From the NCBI GenBank assembly GCA_035513575.1, contig DATKBW010000099.1, positions 1 to 64,000 of the forward strand: a stretch of DNA of 64,000 nt. Direction: 5' to 3'. Under the pieces are notes generated by a model. The model saw nothing but the letters and a program-made list of their open reading frames with translations. It made no database searches and was not told the origin of the DNA. This stretch comes from JAHWKI01 sp035513575 (GTDB taxonomy: Bacteria; Gemmatimonadota; Gemmatimonadetes; Longimicrobiales; RSA9). This document shows positions 15,698 through 24,519 of the stretch, in pieces; the first letter of the stretch is position 1; each line of letters opens with the position of its first letter. The position numbers and the translations under genes are program-made.

Positions 15698-17311
15698 ATG
15701 CGCCAGAGCCGCCTCCCCCGTTCCGTGTGCGCCATCCGCGCCGCGCGCCGGCCGTCGCTTCACCCGGGGCCACGGGCGGCGCCCGTCCTTTCGGCCGTGC
15801 TGGGACTCGCGGCGCTGGGGGTGTTCCCGGCGTGCGCGGCGGGGCAGCAGCGCGGGGCGTCGCCGCCGCGGCCGGGGACGGTGCTGGCGGACAGCCCCGT
15901 GATCCGGGTGCCGGCGGACACGGTGCTCACGCGGGATGGGGTGGTGACGATTCGTGGGAGCCGGGTGCCCTACCGGGTCACCACGGGGACGCAGCCGGTG
16001 TGGGACGAGGGCGGGAGCCCCATCGCGTCGCTCTTCTACGTGTACTACGAGCGTGCGGACGTGCGGGACCGGGAGGGGCGCCCGCTGGTGATCTCGTTCA
16101 ACGGGGGTCCGGGCTCGGCGTCGGTGTGGATGCACATCGGGTACACGAGCCCGAAGCTGCTGGCGATGGACCCGGAGGGGTTCCCGGTCCAGCCGTACGG
16201 CGTGCGGGACAATGCGCATTCCATCCTGGATGTCGCCGACATCGTGTACGTGGATCCGGTGAACACGGGCTTCTCGCGCATCCTGAACGAAGCGGACCGG
16301 GGGCAGTTCTTCGGGGTGAACGAGGACGTCGCCTACCTGGCCCGTTGGATCGACACGTTCGTCTCGCGCCGCGGCCGCTGGGTCTCGCCGAAGTTCCTGA
16401 TCGGGGAGAGCTACGGCACCACGCGGGTGGCGGGGCTCGCCGGCCGGCTCCAGGGCGCGCACTGGATGTTCCTGAACGGTGTGATCCTCGTGTCTCCCAC
16501 GGGGCTGGGGGTCGACCGCGGCGGTCCGGTGGGGGGCGCCCTCATGCTGCCGCACTATGCCGCCACCGCGTGGTACCACCGCGCCCTGGTGCCGGAGCTC
16601 CAGGAGCGGGACCTCGACGAGCTGCTGGCGGAGGTCGAGGCGTTCACGCTGGACGAGTACCTGCCGGCCCTCAGCCGGGGCGGGTCGCTCGCGCCGGAGC
16701 GCAGGGCGGACCTCGCCCGGCGCGTGGCCCGCTACGCCGGACTCGATCCGGCCTTCGTGAGCTCCTACAACCTTGCCCCGCCGGTCTCGGCGTTCCGCAA
16801 GGAGCTGCTGCGCGAGCGCGGCCTCACGGTGGGGCGTCTGGATGCCCGCTACCGGGGCGTGGACCGGATGGACGCCGGCGAGTCCTACGACTTCGATCCC
16901 GCCCTCACCGCGTGGAACCACGCCTTCGCCCCCGCCATCAACCACTACCTGCGCAGGGACCTCGGCTGGAGCACGGACCTCCAGTACTGGGTCTTCGGCC
17001 CGGTCCACCCCTGGAACCGGTCCGGCGACGACACGGGGGAGAGCCTGCGGGCGGCCATGGCCCAGAACCCGTTCCTCCACGTCATGGTCCAGTCCGGGTT
17101 CTACGACGGGGGGACCGACTACTTCGGGGCCAAGTACACCATGTGGAACATGGATCCCGCGGGCCGGCTGCAGGGCCGCATGCGCTTCCACGGGTACCGC
17201 AGCGGCCACATGATGTACCTCCGGGACGAGGACCTGGGCCCGTCCAACCAGCACATCCGGGACTTCATCCGCTGGGCGACGGAGAACACCGGGCGGCCGG
17301 CGCGCTACTGA
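15698..17311 (+). CDS. Serine carboxypeptidase, S10 family, exported
   Basis: This 537-residue exported protein has a long basic leader and a hydrophobic core, 'APVLSAVLGLAALGVFPACA'. S10 motifs are 'VISFNGGPGSASVWMHIG' (oxyanion region) and Gly-Glu-Ser238-Tyr-Gly (catalytic serine). The C-terminal part holds the likely Asp ('SGFYDGGTDYFGAKYT') and His ('YRSGHMMYL'). These enzymes release C-terminal amino acids from peptides. Bacterial members are mostly periplasmic and clustered in peptide-degrading, soil-dwelling phyla. The start ATG at 15698 is the one nearest the signal peptide. It is divergent from glnN. Confidence 0.9.
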   Translation: MRQSRLPRSVCAIRAARRPSLHPGPRAAPVLSAVLGLAALGVFPACAAGQQRGASPPRPGTVLADSPVIRVPADTVLTRDGVVTIRGSRVPYRVTTGTQPVWDEGGSPIASLFYVYYERADVRDREGRPLVISFNGGPGSASVWMHIGYTSPKLLAMDPEGFPVQPYGVRDNAHSILDVADIVYVDPVNTGFSRILNEADRGQFFGVNEDVAYLARWIDTFVSRRGRWVSPKFLIGESYGTTRVAGLAGRLQGAHWMFLNGVILVSPTGLGVDRGGPVGGALMLPHYAATAWYHRALVPELQERDLDELLAEVEAFTLDEYLPALSRGGSLAPERRADLARRVARYAGLDPAFVSSYNLAPPVSAFRKELLRERGLTVGRLDARYRGVDRMDAGESYDFDPALTAWNHAFAPAINHYLRRDLGWSTDLQYWVFGPVHPWNRSGDDTGESLRAAMAQNPFLHVMVQSGFYDGGTDYFGAKYTMWNMDPAGRLQGRMRFHGYRSGHMMYLRDEDLGPSNQHIRDFIRWATENTGRPARY

Positions 17312-17446
17312 CCGCCGGTCCGCTCCACGCGCACATGCTGGAGCGGGCTCTCGTTCCCGAGGGCGGCCCACCACCCGGGAGCAGCGGGAAGTTCCATGCC
17401 CGCGACCGGCGGCCCGGCGGCGCGTCCCCGCACCCTCTCCGCGCTC

Positions 17447-17475
17447 TTGCGCAGGGTCGGGAGCGTGGCTACGTT
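17447..17475 (+). promoter_or_regulatory. Promoter of feoAB
   Basis: TTGCGC (17447-17452), a 17-bp spacer and TACGTT (17470-17475). The -10 is the same hexamer as in the glnN and mraZ promoters. The start site would fall near 17482, inside the palindromic element that follows. Confidence 0.65.
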
Positions 17476-17477
17476 CG

Positions 17478-17500
17478 TTGAGAATCAGTTTCAATCTCAA
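17478..17500. promoter_or_regulatory. Palindromic operator at the feoAB start site, Fur- or DtxR-like
   Basis: Arms TTGAGAAT (17478-17485) and AATCTCAA (17493-17500) flank a 7-base centre and pair with one mismatch. The site overlaps the predicted transcription start directly behind the -10. Its GAGAAT half-site resembles common Fur-box variants. Its position before iron-uptake genes supports iron-dependent repression; the actual regulator is not known. Confidence 0.6.
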
Positions 17501-17509
17501 ACGACACAC

Positions 17510-17806
17510 ATGGCCACCATTTCCGCCATTCCGAACGCGTCGACGGTCCCGGAGGGGCTCCTGGAGGATCTCCGCCTGGCGGACATCCCGCTGGGGGAAG
17601 CCGTGGAGCTGGTGCGGTTCGAGCTGCCGGACCACCAGCTGGAGCAGCTGCTCGAGCGGGGCGTGCTTCCGGGGTGCCTGCTGTGTCCGGTATGGCGGTC
17701 GCCGTTCGGCGATCCGATCGTGGACGTGGAAGGGACGCTGCTGGCGCTCCGGCGTGAGATGGCGGGGTGCCTGTGTGTCCGGCGCCGGGGCCAGCCCGGG
17801 GGCTGA
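17510..17806 (+). CDS. feoA: FeoA-like protein
   Basis: The 98-residue product is an SH3-like FeoA domain. It contains 'IPLGEAVELVRFELPDHQLE', 'QLLERGVLPGCLLCPVWRSP' and a final 'GTLLALRREMAGCLCVRR' block in which the Leu-Ala-Leu-Arg-Arg and Ala-x-x-x-x-Val-Arg pattern is typical. FeoA works with the FeoB transporter at the inner membrane in Fe(II) uptake. The ATG is about 28 bases after the predicted start site and lacks a strong Shine-Dalgarno. FeoB follows directly. Confidence 0.85.
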   Translation: MATISAIPNASTVPEGLLEDLRLADIPLGEAVELVRFELPDHQLEQLLERGVLPGCLLCPVWRSPFGDPIVDVEGTLLALRREMAGCLCVRRRGQPGG

Positions 17807-17811
17807 CCCCG

Positions 17812-19767
17812 GTGGCGCGGGGCGTGGGGGGCGTGGCGTCGGCGGCGGGGTCGCCGGGTGCGGCGTCGTGCCACGATGAAGGACCCACCTATCGGCCGGA
17901 TGGTGCGACGCCCCTCGTCGCGCTGATCGGTCCTCCGAATTCCGGCAAGACCACGCTCTACAATCAGCTGACGGGGCTGCGTCAGAAGGTCGCGAACTAT
18001 CCGGGCGTGACCGTGGAGAAGCATGTCGGCCGCGCCCGCCTCGGGGCGGGGTGCGACGTGGACGTGGTGGATCTGCCCGGCGTGAACGGCTTCTCCGCCC
18101 GAACGCTGGACGAGAAGGTGACGCGGGACGTGCTGGAGGGCCGCGTCGCGGAGCTGCGGGCGCCGGACTCGGTGGTGCTGGTAGTGGACTCCACGCGGCT
18201 GGAGTCGCAGCTCATGCTGGTGGAGCCGATCCTCGAGCTAGAGATCCCGACGCTCCTCGTCCTGAACATGGCGGACGAGCTGGAGGAGCGGGGCGGTCAG
18301 GTACGGGACGAAGCGCTGGCCATGCGGCTCGGCGTCGAGGTGGTCCGGACGAACGCCCGGGCGGGGGCGGGGCTGAACCGTGTGCGCGAGTGGCTGCGCG
18401 GCGTCGCCCGGCGCGGGCCGGGGCCGGCCCGCGCCGCGGCCACGGTGAGCAATGTCTCCCGCCGTGCGCCCCTGCCCACCGTGGACGCGTTCGCGCGACG
18501 GCGGGAGCGGGTGCGGGAGGTGATGACGGCGGCCGGCTACGTGCAGCCCGGGCCGTCGTTGTTCAGCCGGAAGCTGGACTCGATCTTCCTCCACAGGTGG
18601 CTCGGCCCGATGATCTTCGCCGGGGTGGTGGCGCTGGTGTTCCAGGCCATCTTCACCTGGGCGACGCCCTTCATGGACGGCGTGGAGTGGGCGATCGCGG
18701 GGTCGGGGCAGTGGCTGGCGGGTCGGCTGCCGGATTCCTGGTACCGGTCGCTGCTGATCGACGGGATCTGGTCGGGCGTCGGATCCGTCATCGTGTTCCT
18801 CCCCCAGATCCTCGTCCTGTTCCTGTTCCTCGGCATCCTCGAGGACTCGGGCTACATGGCCCGGGCGGCAGTGATCGCGGACCGGCTCATGGCGGGCGTC
18901 GGGCTCCAGGGGCGGGCGTTCCTCCCCCTCCTTTCCGGCTACGCGTGCGCCATACCGGCGATCATGGCGGCGCGGACGGTGGAGGATGAGCGGGACCGGC
19001 TGGCCACCATCTTCATCACCCCCTTCATGACCTGCTCGGCGCGGCTGCCGGTCTACGCGCTCCTGATCGCCGCGTTCATCCCCGAGCGCCGGCTTCTCGG
19101 GCCGCTCATGGGCACGCGGTCCGCCACCCTCCTGGGCCTTTACGCCCTCGGGGCCGTGGCCGCCGTCTCGACGGCCTTCCTCCTGCGGCGCACGCTGCTA
19201 CGGGGACGCTCCAGCAGCTTCGTCATGGAGCTGCCCCCCTACCGCATCCCGACCCTCCGGTCCATCGCCATCCGGCTCTACGACCGGAGCAAGATCTTCC
19301 TGCGGCGGGCCGGCACGATCATCTTCGCCGTCACCGTGTTGCTGTGGGTGCTGACCCAGTTCCCCCGGACCCTTGATGGCCCGCCCCCCATCGAGGCCAG
19401 CGTGCTCGGGAAGGCCGGCCAGGTGATCGAGCCGGCCATCGCGCCGCTGGGCTTCGACTGGCGCATCGGCGTCGGGCTCGTCTCCTCCCTGGCCGCCCGC
19501 GAGGTGATCGTCGGCACGCTGGGGACGATCTACGGCGTGGAGGACCCCAGCGAGTCCTCGCTCTCCCTCCAGGAGAACCTGCGCAGCCGGATGGATCTCG
19601 GCGCCGCCATCGGCCTGCTCGTCTTCTTCGCCTTCGCCCTCCAGTGCATGTCCACCGTCGCCGTCATGCGCCGCGAGACCGCCGGCTGGAAATGGCCCGC
19701 GCTCCAGTTCGGATACATGCTGTTCCTCGCGTATACGGGAGCGTACCTGGCCAACGCCCTGATCTGA
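17812..19767 (+). CDS. feoB: Ferrous iron transporter FeoB
   Basis: FeoB is the GTPase-coupled Fe(II) transporter of the inner membrane. The N-terminal G domain shows G1 'GPPNSGKTTLYNQ' (from about residue 40), 'NYPGVTVEKHVG' (G2), 'DLPGVNGFSA' (G3) and Asn-Met-Ala-Asp (G4). The membrane part has the paired Gate motifs, 'GYACAIPAIMAART' and 'TPFMTCSARLPVYALLIAAF', and the C-terminal 'SSLAAREVIVGTLGTIYGV'. At about 651 residues it is slightly short for the family because the loop after the G domain is compact. The start is uncertain: a GTG at 17812 follows a GGGG, and a GTG at 17767 overlapping feoA is possible. No FeoC is seen. Confidence 0.93.
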   Translation: MARGVGGVASAAGSPGAASCHDEGPTYRPDGATPLVALIGPPNSGKTTLYNQLTGLRQKVANYPGVTVEKHVGRARLGAGCDVDVVDLPGVNGFSARTLDEKVTRDVLEGRVAELRAPDSVVLVVDSTRLESQLMLVEPILELEIPTLLVLNMADELEERGGQVRDEALAMRLGVEVVRTNARAGAGLNRVREWLRGVARRGPGPARAAATVSNVSRRAPLPTVDAFARRRERVREVMTAAGYVQPGPSLFSRKLDSIFLHRWLGPMIFAGVVALVFQAIFTWATPFMDGVEWAIAGSGQWLAGRLPDSWYRSLLIDGIWSGVGSVIVFLPQILVLFLFLGILEDSGYMARAAVIADRLMAGVGLQGRAFLPLLSGYACAIPAIMAARTVEDERDRLATIFITPFMTCSARLPVYALLIAAFIPERRLLGPLMGTRSATLLGLYALGAVAAVSTAFLLRRTLLRGRSSSFVMELPPYRIPTLRSIAIRLYDRSKIFLRRAGTIIFAVTVLLWVLTQFPRTLDGPPPIEASVLGKAGQVIEPAIAPLGFDWRIGVGLVSSLAAREVIVGTLGTIYGVEDPSESSLSLQENLRSRMDLGAAIGLLVFFAFALQCMSTVAVMRRETAGWKWPALQFGYMLFLAYTGAYLANALI

Positions 19768-19785
19768 GGGCGGCGGGCCGCTCTC

Positions 19786-22700
19786 CTACCGGATCCCCGG
19801 CACCCCCGTCGGCTCCTCCGACTGCCACCAGTACTCCGGCCCCGGCCGCTCCCGGGGATAGACCTCCGCGAGGGTGTCCCCGGTATACAGGCGGCCGTTC
19901 TTCATGACGTAGCGGATCGTGTTGGTGTTCCGGATGCCCTCCAGCGGGTTGCCGCGCAGGACGACGAAGTCGGCGAGCTTCCCGGGCTCGATCGAGCCCA
20001 GGTCGGTCTCGAGGCCGATGGCCTCGGCGCCGAACAGCGTGGCCACGCGCAGCGCGTCGTGCTCGTTCATGTCACAGGACTGGAGTGCCCAGAGCTCCCA
20101 GTGATAGCCGAGCCCCTGGAGCTGCCCGTGCGAGCCCACGCCCGCGCGACCGCCCGCCTCGACGAGATCTTTCACGAAGCAGGCGTGGTTCTGGAACACG
20201 TGCTCGTCCTCGGCGAACCACGCCCCCCGCCGGAGCGTCATCTCGTCGATCTCCTCGTGGGGGTAGAAGCGCCGGAGCTTCGGGTCGTCGTGGACGTCCT
20301 CCGTCTGGAAGAAGAAGTTCTCCGCCCACGGCCCGCCGTAGGAGACGAGGAGGGTGGGGGTGTACACGCGACCGGTCTCCGCGAACAGCTTCACGACGTC
20401 GCCGTACACCGGGTAGATGGGGAGCGAGTGCTCCAGCCCCGGGTACCCGTCGATGGTCTCGTTCAGGTTCTGCCGGATGTTCAGCGACCCCTCGGTCGTG
20501 GGCATGATCCCGACCTCCCGGGCGGCCATGATGATCCACTGCCGCTGCTGTCGGTTCCCCGCCACGTACATCTTGATGGTCTTCGTGTCGAAGTAGTCGC
20601 TGTACCGGCGGAGGACGTCCCGCGCCTCGTCCAGGCTCGAGATCCCCTCCTGCCAGAAGACGCCCGGGCCGGTGGAGTAGACCCGGGGGCCCGGGATCTC
20701 GCCGGCTTGCACGTGGTCCGAGTACGTGAGCACGTCCGTCGTCGACGTCTGGGGGTCCCGCGTCGTCGTCACGCCGTAGGCGAGGTTGGCGGCGTAGATC
20801 CACTGGTCCTTCCGGTGGACGAACCACGCCGGCCACATGTGGGCGTGCGTGTCCACGAACCCCGGCACGATCGTGTGACCCGCCACGTCGATCTGCCGCG
20901 CCCCCGCGGGGATCTCCACCGCGCCGCGGCGCCCCACCGCCCGGATCCGGTTGTTTCGCACCACCACGACGCCGTCCTCGATCACCTCGTCGCCGTTCAT
21001 GGTGATGATCCGGGCGCCGATCAGCGCCGCGGTCCCCTCCGGCAGGTCCCGCCGGGCGGTCACCTCGATGCGGAGCTCCCGGGGCTCGTACTCCGGCTCC
21101 TCCTCGTCCTCCTCGTCCTCCTCCCCGGCCTCCCCGGCCTCCTCGGCCGGCGCGCCCAGCGGACCCTCGGGCGCCGCCCCGGCGTCCGCCGCTTCGACGC
21201 TGTCGGCGAACGCCTTCGCGGCGTCCAGGTCGTAAACGAAGTGGGCGTTGCCGAGGCTCCAGTGCACCTTCCGCCCGTCCCCGCTCCACGCCGGGAACTC
21301 CGCGCCGGTGGGATCGGTGAGGCGCACGGCCGGGAAGGCGGCGTTCTCGGGGTTCGCCACGCTGATGCTGGGCGTCCGACCGATGAGCGGCACGGTCACG
21401 ACGAAGAGCTGCCCGTTGACGCTGGCCAGCGCCTGGTCCCCGCGTGGCGCCATCCGGATCACGCCCGGCGTCATCGGGTTCTCGGCTCCCGCCGGCGTGG
21501 GGCCGGTCACCCGGAGGTGGGCGCGCTCGTCGGTACCGTCCCAGCGGATCGAGACCAGGCCGCCCTCGCGCCCGCCCCGGAACAGGTAGATCCGGCCGTC
21601 CTCCTCCGCGCGGAAATGGGGGGCGGACCGTCCGTCCCTGGGCGCGATCAGCGTCGCCGCGCCGCCCTCGGCCGGCACCCAGATGATCTCCCCCGCGGCG
21701 CCGATCCCGAACGGCCCGGTGTTCTCCTGGAAGTCCCGGGCGTACCCCCGCATGGCGACGATCCGCCGCCCGTCCGGCGACCACGCCGGCGTCACGTACA
21801 GCCCGCCGGTGCGCGTGAGCCGCTCCGCCCGGCCGCGCCCGTCGGCGCGGATCCTCCAGAGGTGGCCCTGGTCGCCCTCCCAGGAGGCGTAGGCGATCCA
21901 GCGACCATCGGGAGACCACGCCGGGAAGTGGACGGACGGGTCGGTCGGGCCGATCCGGCGGGGATCGCCGCCGTCCGCATCGCTCACGTACAGCCGGTCC
22001 AGGGCCGTGAACGCCAGCCGCGAGCCGTCCGGGGACGGCGTCACGTCGCGGGTCTGCCGCACCGTGAACGTGGGCGAGTCCTCCACCGGGTAGTCGAACG
22101 AGACCAGCGGCCCCACCTCCAGGTCGAAGCTCACCCGGAACGGGATCTCCCGCGCATCGCCTCCCGCCACGGGGAGCCGCCAGATGCGGCCGCCATAGGA
22201 GACGACGACCTCCCGCGAGTCCGGCGTGAAGGACATCCCCGGGAGCACGTCCAGCGTCGCCCGCGACTCCTGGTCGTCGTGCTGGACCGGGTAGGCGAGC
22301 CACCGCTCGGCCCCCGTCTCCAGGTCCCGCAGGACCAGCCCCGTCTCCTGGTCGTGCCGCGTGCCGTACACCAGCCAGCGCCCGTCCGGCGAGAGCGTCG
22401 GCCGGAACGCCGACCCGTAGCGCGACGTGCGCCCGTACACCTCGCCCGTCTCCCGGTCGTAGACCGCCAGCTGGTACTGTGGCAGGTCGGCGTTGTACGT
22501 CCAGTCGCCGTTGCGCCGCGCGAACCAGACCCAGCGGCCGTCGGCGCCGAACGCCGCGCCCAGCGTCTTCGCGTTCGCCGGCTCCGTGATCAGCCTGGTC
22601 CCCCCGCCCCCCTCCACGTGATACAGGTGCAGCTTCGGCGGACCGCCGAAGCGGAACCCGCCCATGCTGGCCACCACGTAGTTCCCGTCCGGCGTCCATT

Positions 22701-23154
22701 CCGGGCTCTCCGCCCGGTTCGCCTTCCCCTTGGAGACCTGGACCGTATCGCCGCCGTCCACGTCCATGATCCAGATGTTCTGCCCGCCGTCCCGGTCGCT
22801 CGAGAAGACGATGCGCCGCCCGTCCGGGCTGAAGCGGGGCTGCGCGTCGAACGCCATGCCGCTGGTCAGCGGGCGCGCCGCGCCGCCCTCGATGGGGAGC
22901 AGGAAGAGGTTCCCCAGGTAGTCGAAGACGAGCTGCCGTCCGTCGGGGGACACGTCAAGGCTCATCCAGGTCCCGCGGTTTTCGTCGATGCGGATCCTCC
23001 GGGCGGGCTCGAGGGGAAGCGGGTCCTTGTCCCGGGACCGGGCGGTGTCGGCGCGGGCCGTGTCCTCGGGCTCCTGCGCCGGCAGCGGGCCGGCCATGGC
23101 GAACAGCAGGACCGCCGGGACGAGCAGACCGGTTCGCGGCAGCGTGAATCGCAT
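19786..23154 (-). CDS. TolB-like propeller fused to amidohydrolase, exported
   Basis: This 1122-residue exported protein has a signal peptide ('GLLVPAVLLFAMAGPLPAQE'). A long PD40/TolB-like beta-propeller follows (about residues 55-640), with repeats of the type 'SPDGRQLVFDYLG' and 'TPAWSPDGRRIVA'. A very acidic Glu/Asp linker precedes an amidohydrolase barrel (about residues 710-1110). The barrel has the metal motif His770-Ala-His772 ('FVDTHAHMWPA') and the C-terminal 'LGSIEPGKLADFVVLRGNPL'. Such fusions are widespread in Gemmatimonadota and Bacteroidota and are annotated as imidazolonepropionase-like amidohydrolases. The substrate is unknown. Two Shine-Dalgarno-like GGAGG boxes precede the ATG. 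It is convergent with feoB, only 18 bp apart. Confidence 0.88.
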   Translation of the reverse strand: MRFTLPRTGLLVPAVLLFAMAGPLPAQEPEDTARADTARSRDKDPLPLEPARRIRIDENRGTWMSLDVSPDGRQLVFDYLGNLFLLPIEGGAARPLTSGMAFDAQPRFSPDGRRIVFSSDRDGGQNIWIMDVDGGDTVQVSKGKANRAESPEWTPDGNYVVASMGGFRFGGPPKLHLYHVEGGGGTRLITEPANAKTLGAAFGADGRWVWFARRNGDWTYNADLPQYQLAVYDRETGEVYGRTSRYGSAFRPTLSPDGRWLVYGTRHDQETGLVLRDLETGAERWLAYPVQHDDQESRATLDVLPGMSFTPDSREVVVSYGGRIWRLPVAGGDAREIPFRVSFDLEVGPLVSFDYPVEDSPTFTVRQTRDVTPSPDGSRLAFTALDRLYVSDADGGDPRRIGPTDPSVHFPAWSPDGRWIAYASWEGDQGHLWRIRADGRGRAERLTRTGGLYVTPAWSPDGRRIVAMRGYARDFQENTGPFGIGAAGEIIWVPAEGGAATLIAPRDGRSAPHFRAEEDGRIYLFRGGREGGLVSIRWDGTDERAHLRVTGPTPAGAENPMTPGVIRMAPRGDQALASVNGQLFVVTVPLIGRTPSISVANPENAAFPAVRLTDPTGAEFPAWSGDGRKVHWSLGNAHFVYDLDAAKAFADSVEAADAGAAPEGPLGAPAEEAGEAGEEDEEDEEEPEYEPRELRIEVTARRDLPEGTAALIGARIITMNGDEVIEDGVVVVRNNRIRAVGRRGAVEIPAGARQIDVAGHTIVPGFVDTHAHMWPAWFVHRKDQWIYAANLAYGVTTTRDPQTSTTDVLTYSDHVQAGEIPGPRVYSTGPGVFWQEGISSLDEARDVLRRYSDYFDTKTIKMYVAGNRQQRQWIIMAAREVGIMPTTEGSLNIRQNLNETIDGYPGLEHSLPIYPVYGDVVKLFAETGRVYTPTLLVSYGGPWAENFFFQTEDVHDDPKLRRFYPHEEIDEMTLRRGAWFAEDEHVFQNHACFVKDLVEAGGRAGVGSHGQLQGLGYHWELWALQSCDMNEHDALRVATLFGAEAIGLETDLGSIEPGKLADFVVLRGNPLEGIRNTNTIRYVMKNGRLYTGDTLAEVYPRERPGPEYWWQSEEPTGVPGIR

Positions 23155-23296
23155 TCCTCCGTGACCTCCGCTACAGGGTGGTGCGCATGGGTCGGGATGT
23201 CCGGCGAAACGGCCGGACCGCCATGGTAACGGTCCCCGGCACGACGGGAAAGCCGTCAGGGACGAAGGTGTCGGCGGGGCAGCGGGCTCCCGCTTT

Positions 23297-23875
23297 TCAG
23301 GGCCGCGGGAGCCGGATCCGCAGCGCGCCGTCCTTCGCGCGCGCGTGCTCCGCTCCCGCCGCGTCGAGCCCCGCCAGGACCCCGGCATCCGCGGGGAAGG
23401 GGGCGATGTCCAGGACGACCGCCCCCGCTTCCTCCCGGGCGGCGACCCGCACGCCGGTCCCCGCGGCCGCCGCGGCGTGTCCGCTGGAGGCCAGGACCCG
23501 CAGGATCCCCCGCTCGGCGGCGATGGCGTCGAGCCGGACCGCCGGCAGCCCGCCCTCCACCGCCCACTCGGTCCGGACCCGGCGCAGGGCGGCGTTCCGC
23601 GCGTGCAGCGCCTGGATGGTGGTGAGCAGCGGCTTCGCCTCCGCCACGTCCGCGGAGCCGGTGGGCTCGGCCAGGCGGCGGATGAGCCGGGTGGCCGCGC
23701 CGAGGCGCGCCAGCTCCTCGTCGAACAGACGCAGGAGCGCCCCGTCCACTCCGTCCTCCGCCAGCTCCCGCACGCCCATGAGTGCGAGCAGCCGGTTGTT
23801 GATGTCGTGGGCCAGGCCGAGCAGGATCTGATCCGATACCTCGCTCCAACCGGCGCCCGGCGCGCGCTTCGTCAT
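23297..23875 (-). CDS. Histidine-kinase-like DHp protein with degenerate ATPase region
   Basis: The 192-residue protein begins like a dimerisation/phosphoacceptor helix pair, with His23 in 'ILLGLAHDINNRLLALMGV' followed by a second helix. The C-terminal half has the size of a GHKL ATPase domain, but the N-box and the Asp-x-Gly-x-Gly motif are not recognisable. No sensor, transmembrane or receiver domain is present. It could be a histidine phosphotransfer protein of the ChpT type, or a decayed kinase. GGGAGGACGG before the ATG is a good ribosome binding site. It is divergent from the next gene. Confidence 0.55.
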   Translation of the reverse strand: MTKRAPGAGWSEVSDQILLGLAHDINNRLLALMGVRELAEDGVDGALLRLFDEELARLGAATRLIRRLAEPTGSADVAEAKPLLTTIQALHARNAALRRVRTEWAVEGGLPAVRLDAIAAERGILRVLASSGHAAAAAGTGVRVAAREEAGAVVLDIAPFPADAGVLAGLDAAGAEHARAKDGALRIRLPRP

Positions 23876-23998
23876 CCGTCCTCCCTGACGTGGAGGATAC
23901 GGCCGCCGGTCCAACCCGTCCAACCGCGATCCCACCTTTTCCGGCGGAGTCCCGAGGGGTATTCTACCATCCGGTTCACTCAGGCACGGGACGGTCCC

Positions 23999-24517
23999 AT
24001 GGAGCAACCCTCGCGCGAGACGCTGCAGCGCGGTCGCGCCTTCCTCTCCCGCCGCCGCGCGCGGCTGTCCCGCCTGATCCAGCGGTCGCTGGATCCGCCG
24101 CCGCCCTCGGGCAGCCTCCTCGAGGACCGCCGCCGCTTCCTCCTGGAGGAGGCGCAGGAGCTGTACTGGAATGAGCTCTCCTGGGAGCAGGTGACCGAGG
24201 AGGAAGGGATCGGCGAGAGCGGCCTCGTCGAGTTCACCTTCCCGGGGTTCCTCGCGTTCGTCGAGGGACTCCTCCTGCGCGAGGTGATGCCGGATTCCCT
24301 CGCACCCGCCCGTCCACGCCCGGAAGTGGTGGAGGACATCCTCGCCTTCCTCGCCGCCCGCTGCGTGGAGCTCGAGGACTCCGAAGATCCCGAGACCGAG
24401 GTCGAGCGGCAGGTCACCGCCCGCCTCATCGACCTGGTGCTCTACCGCCAGCACGACATCGCGGTGGAGGAGGTCGAGCGGCTCGAGGAAGAAGCCCCCT
24501 CACCCGACCAGGAGTAG
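23999..24517 (+). CDS. Unrecognised acidic protein (172 aa)
   Basis: The 172-residue product is strongly helical and acidic. A basic helix 'RGRAFLSRRRARLSRLIQRS' stands near the N-terminus. A central segment 'LYWNELSWEQVTEEE' and 'EFTFPGFLAFVEGLLLREVM' follow, and the protein ends in a Glu-rich tail. I recognise no family and see no membrane segment. It leads an apparent operon; the next gene begins 2 bp after its stop. Confidence 0.65.
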   Translation: MEQPSRETLQRGRAFLSRRRARLSRLIQRSLDPPPPSGSLLEDRRRFLLEEAQELYWNELSWEQVTEEEGIGESGLVEFTFPGFLAFVEGLLLREVMPDSLAPARPRPEVVEDILAFLAARCVELEDSEDPETEVERQVTARLIDLVLYRQHDIAVEEVERLEEEAPSPDQE

Positions 24518-24519
24518 CC

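Noticed and set aside
20059..23229. Plus-strand open frame of about 1050 codons opposite the propeller-amidohydrolase gene
   Set aside because: Its composition is dominated by Arg, Pro, Val and His without any domain, and the minus strand encodes a clear signal peptide and enzyme.
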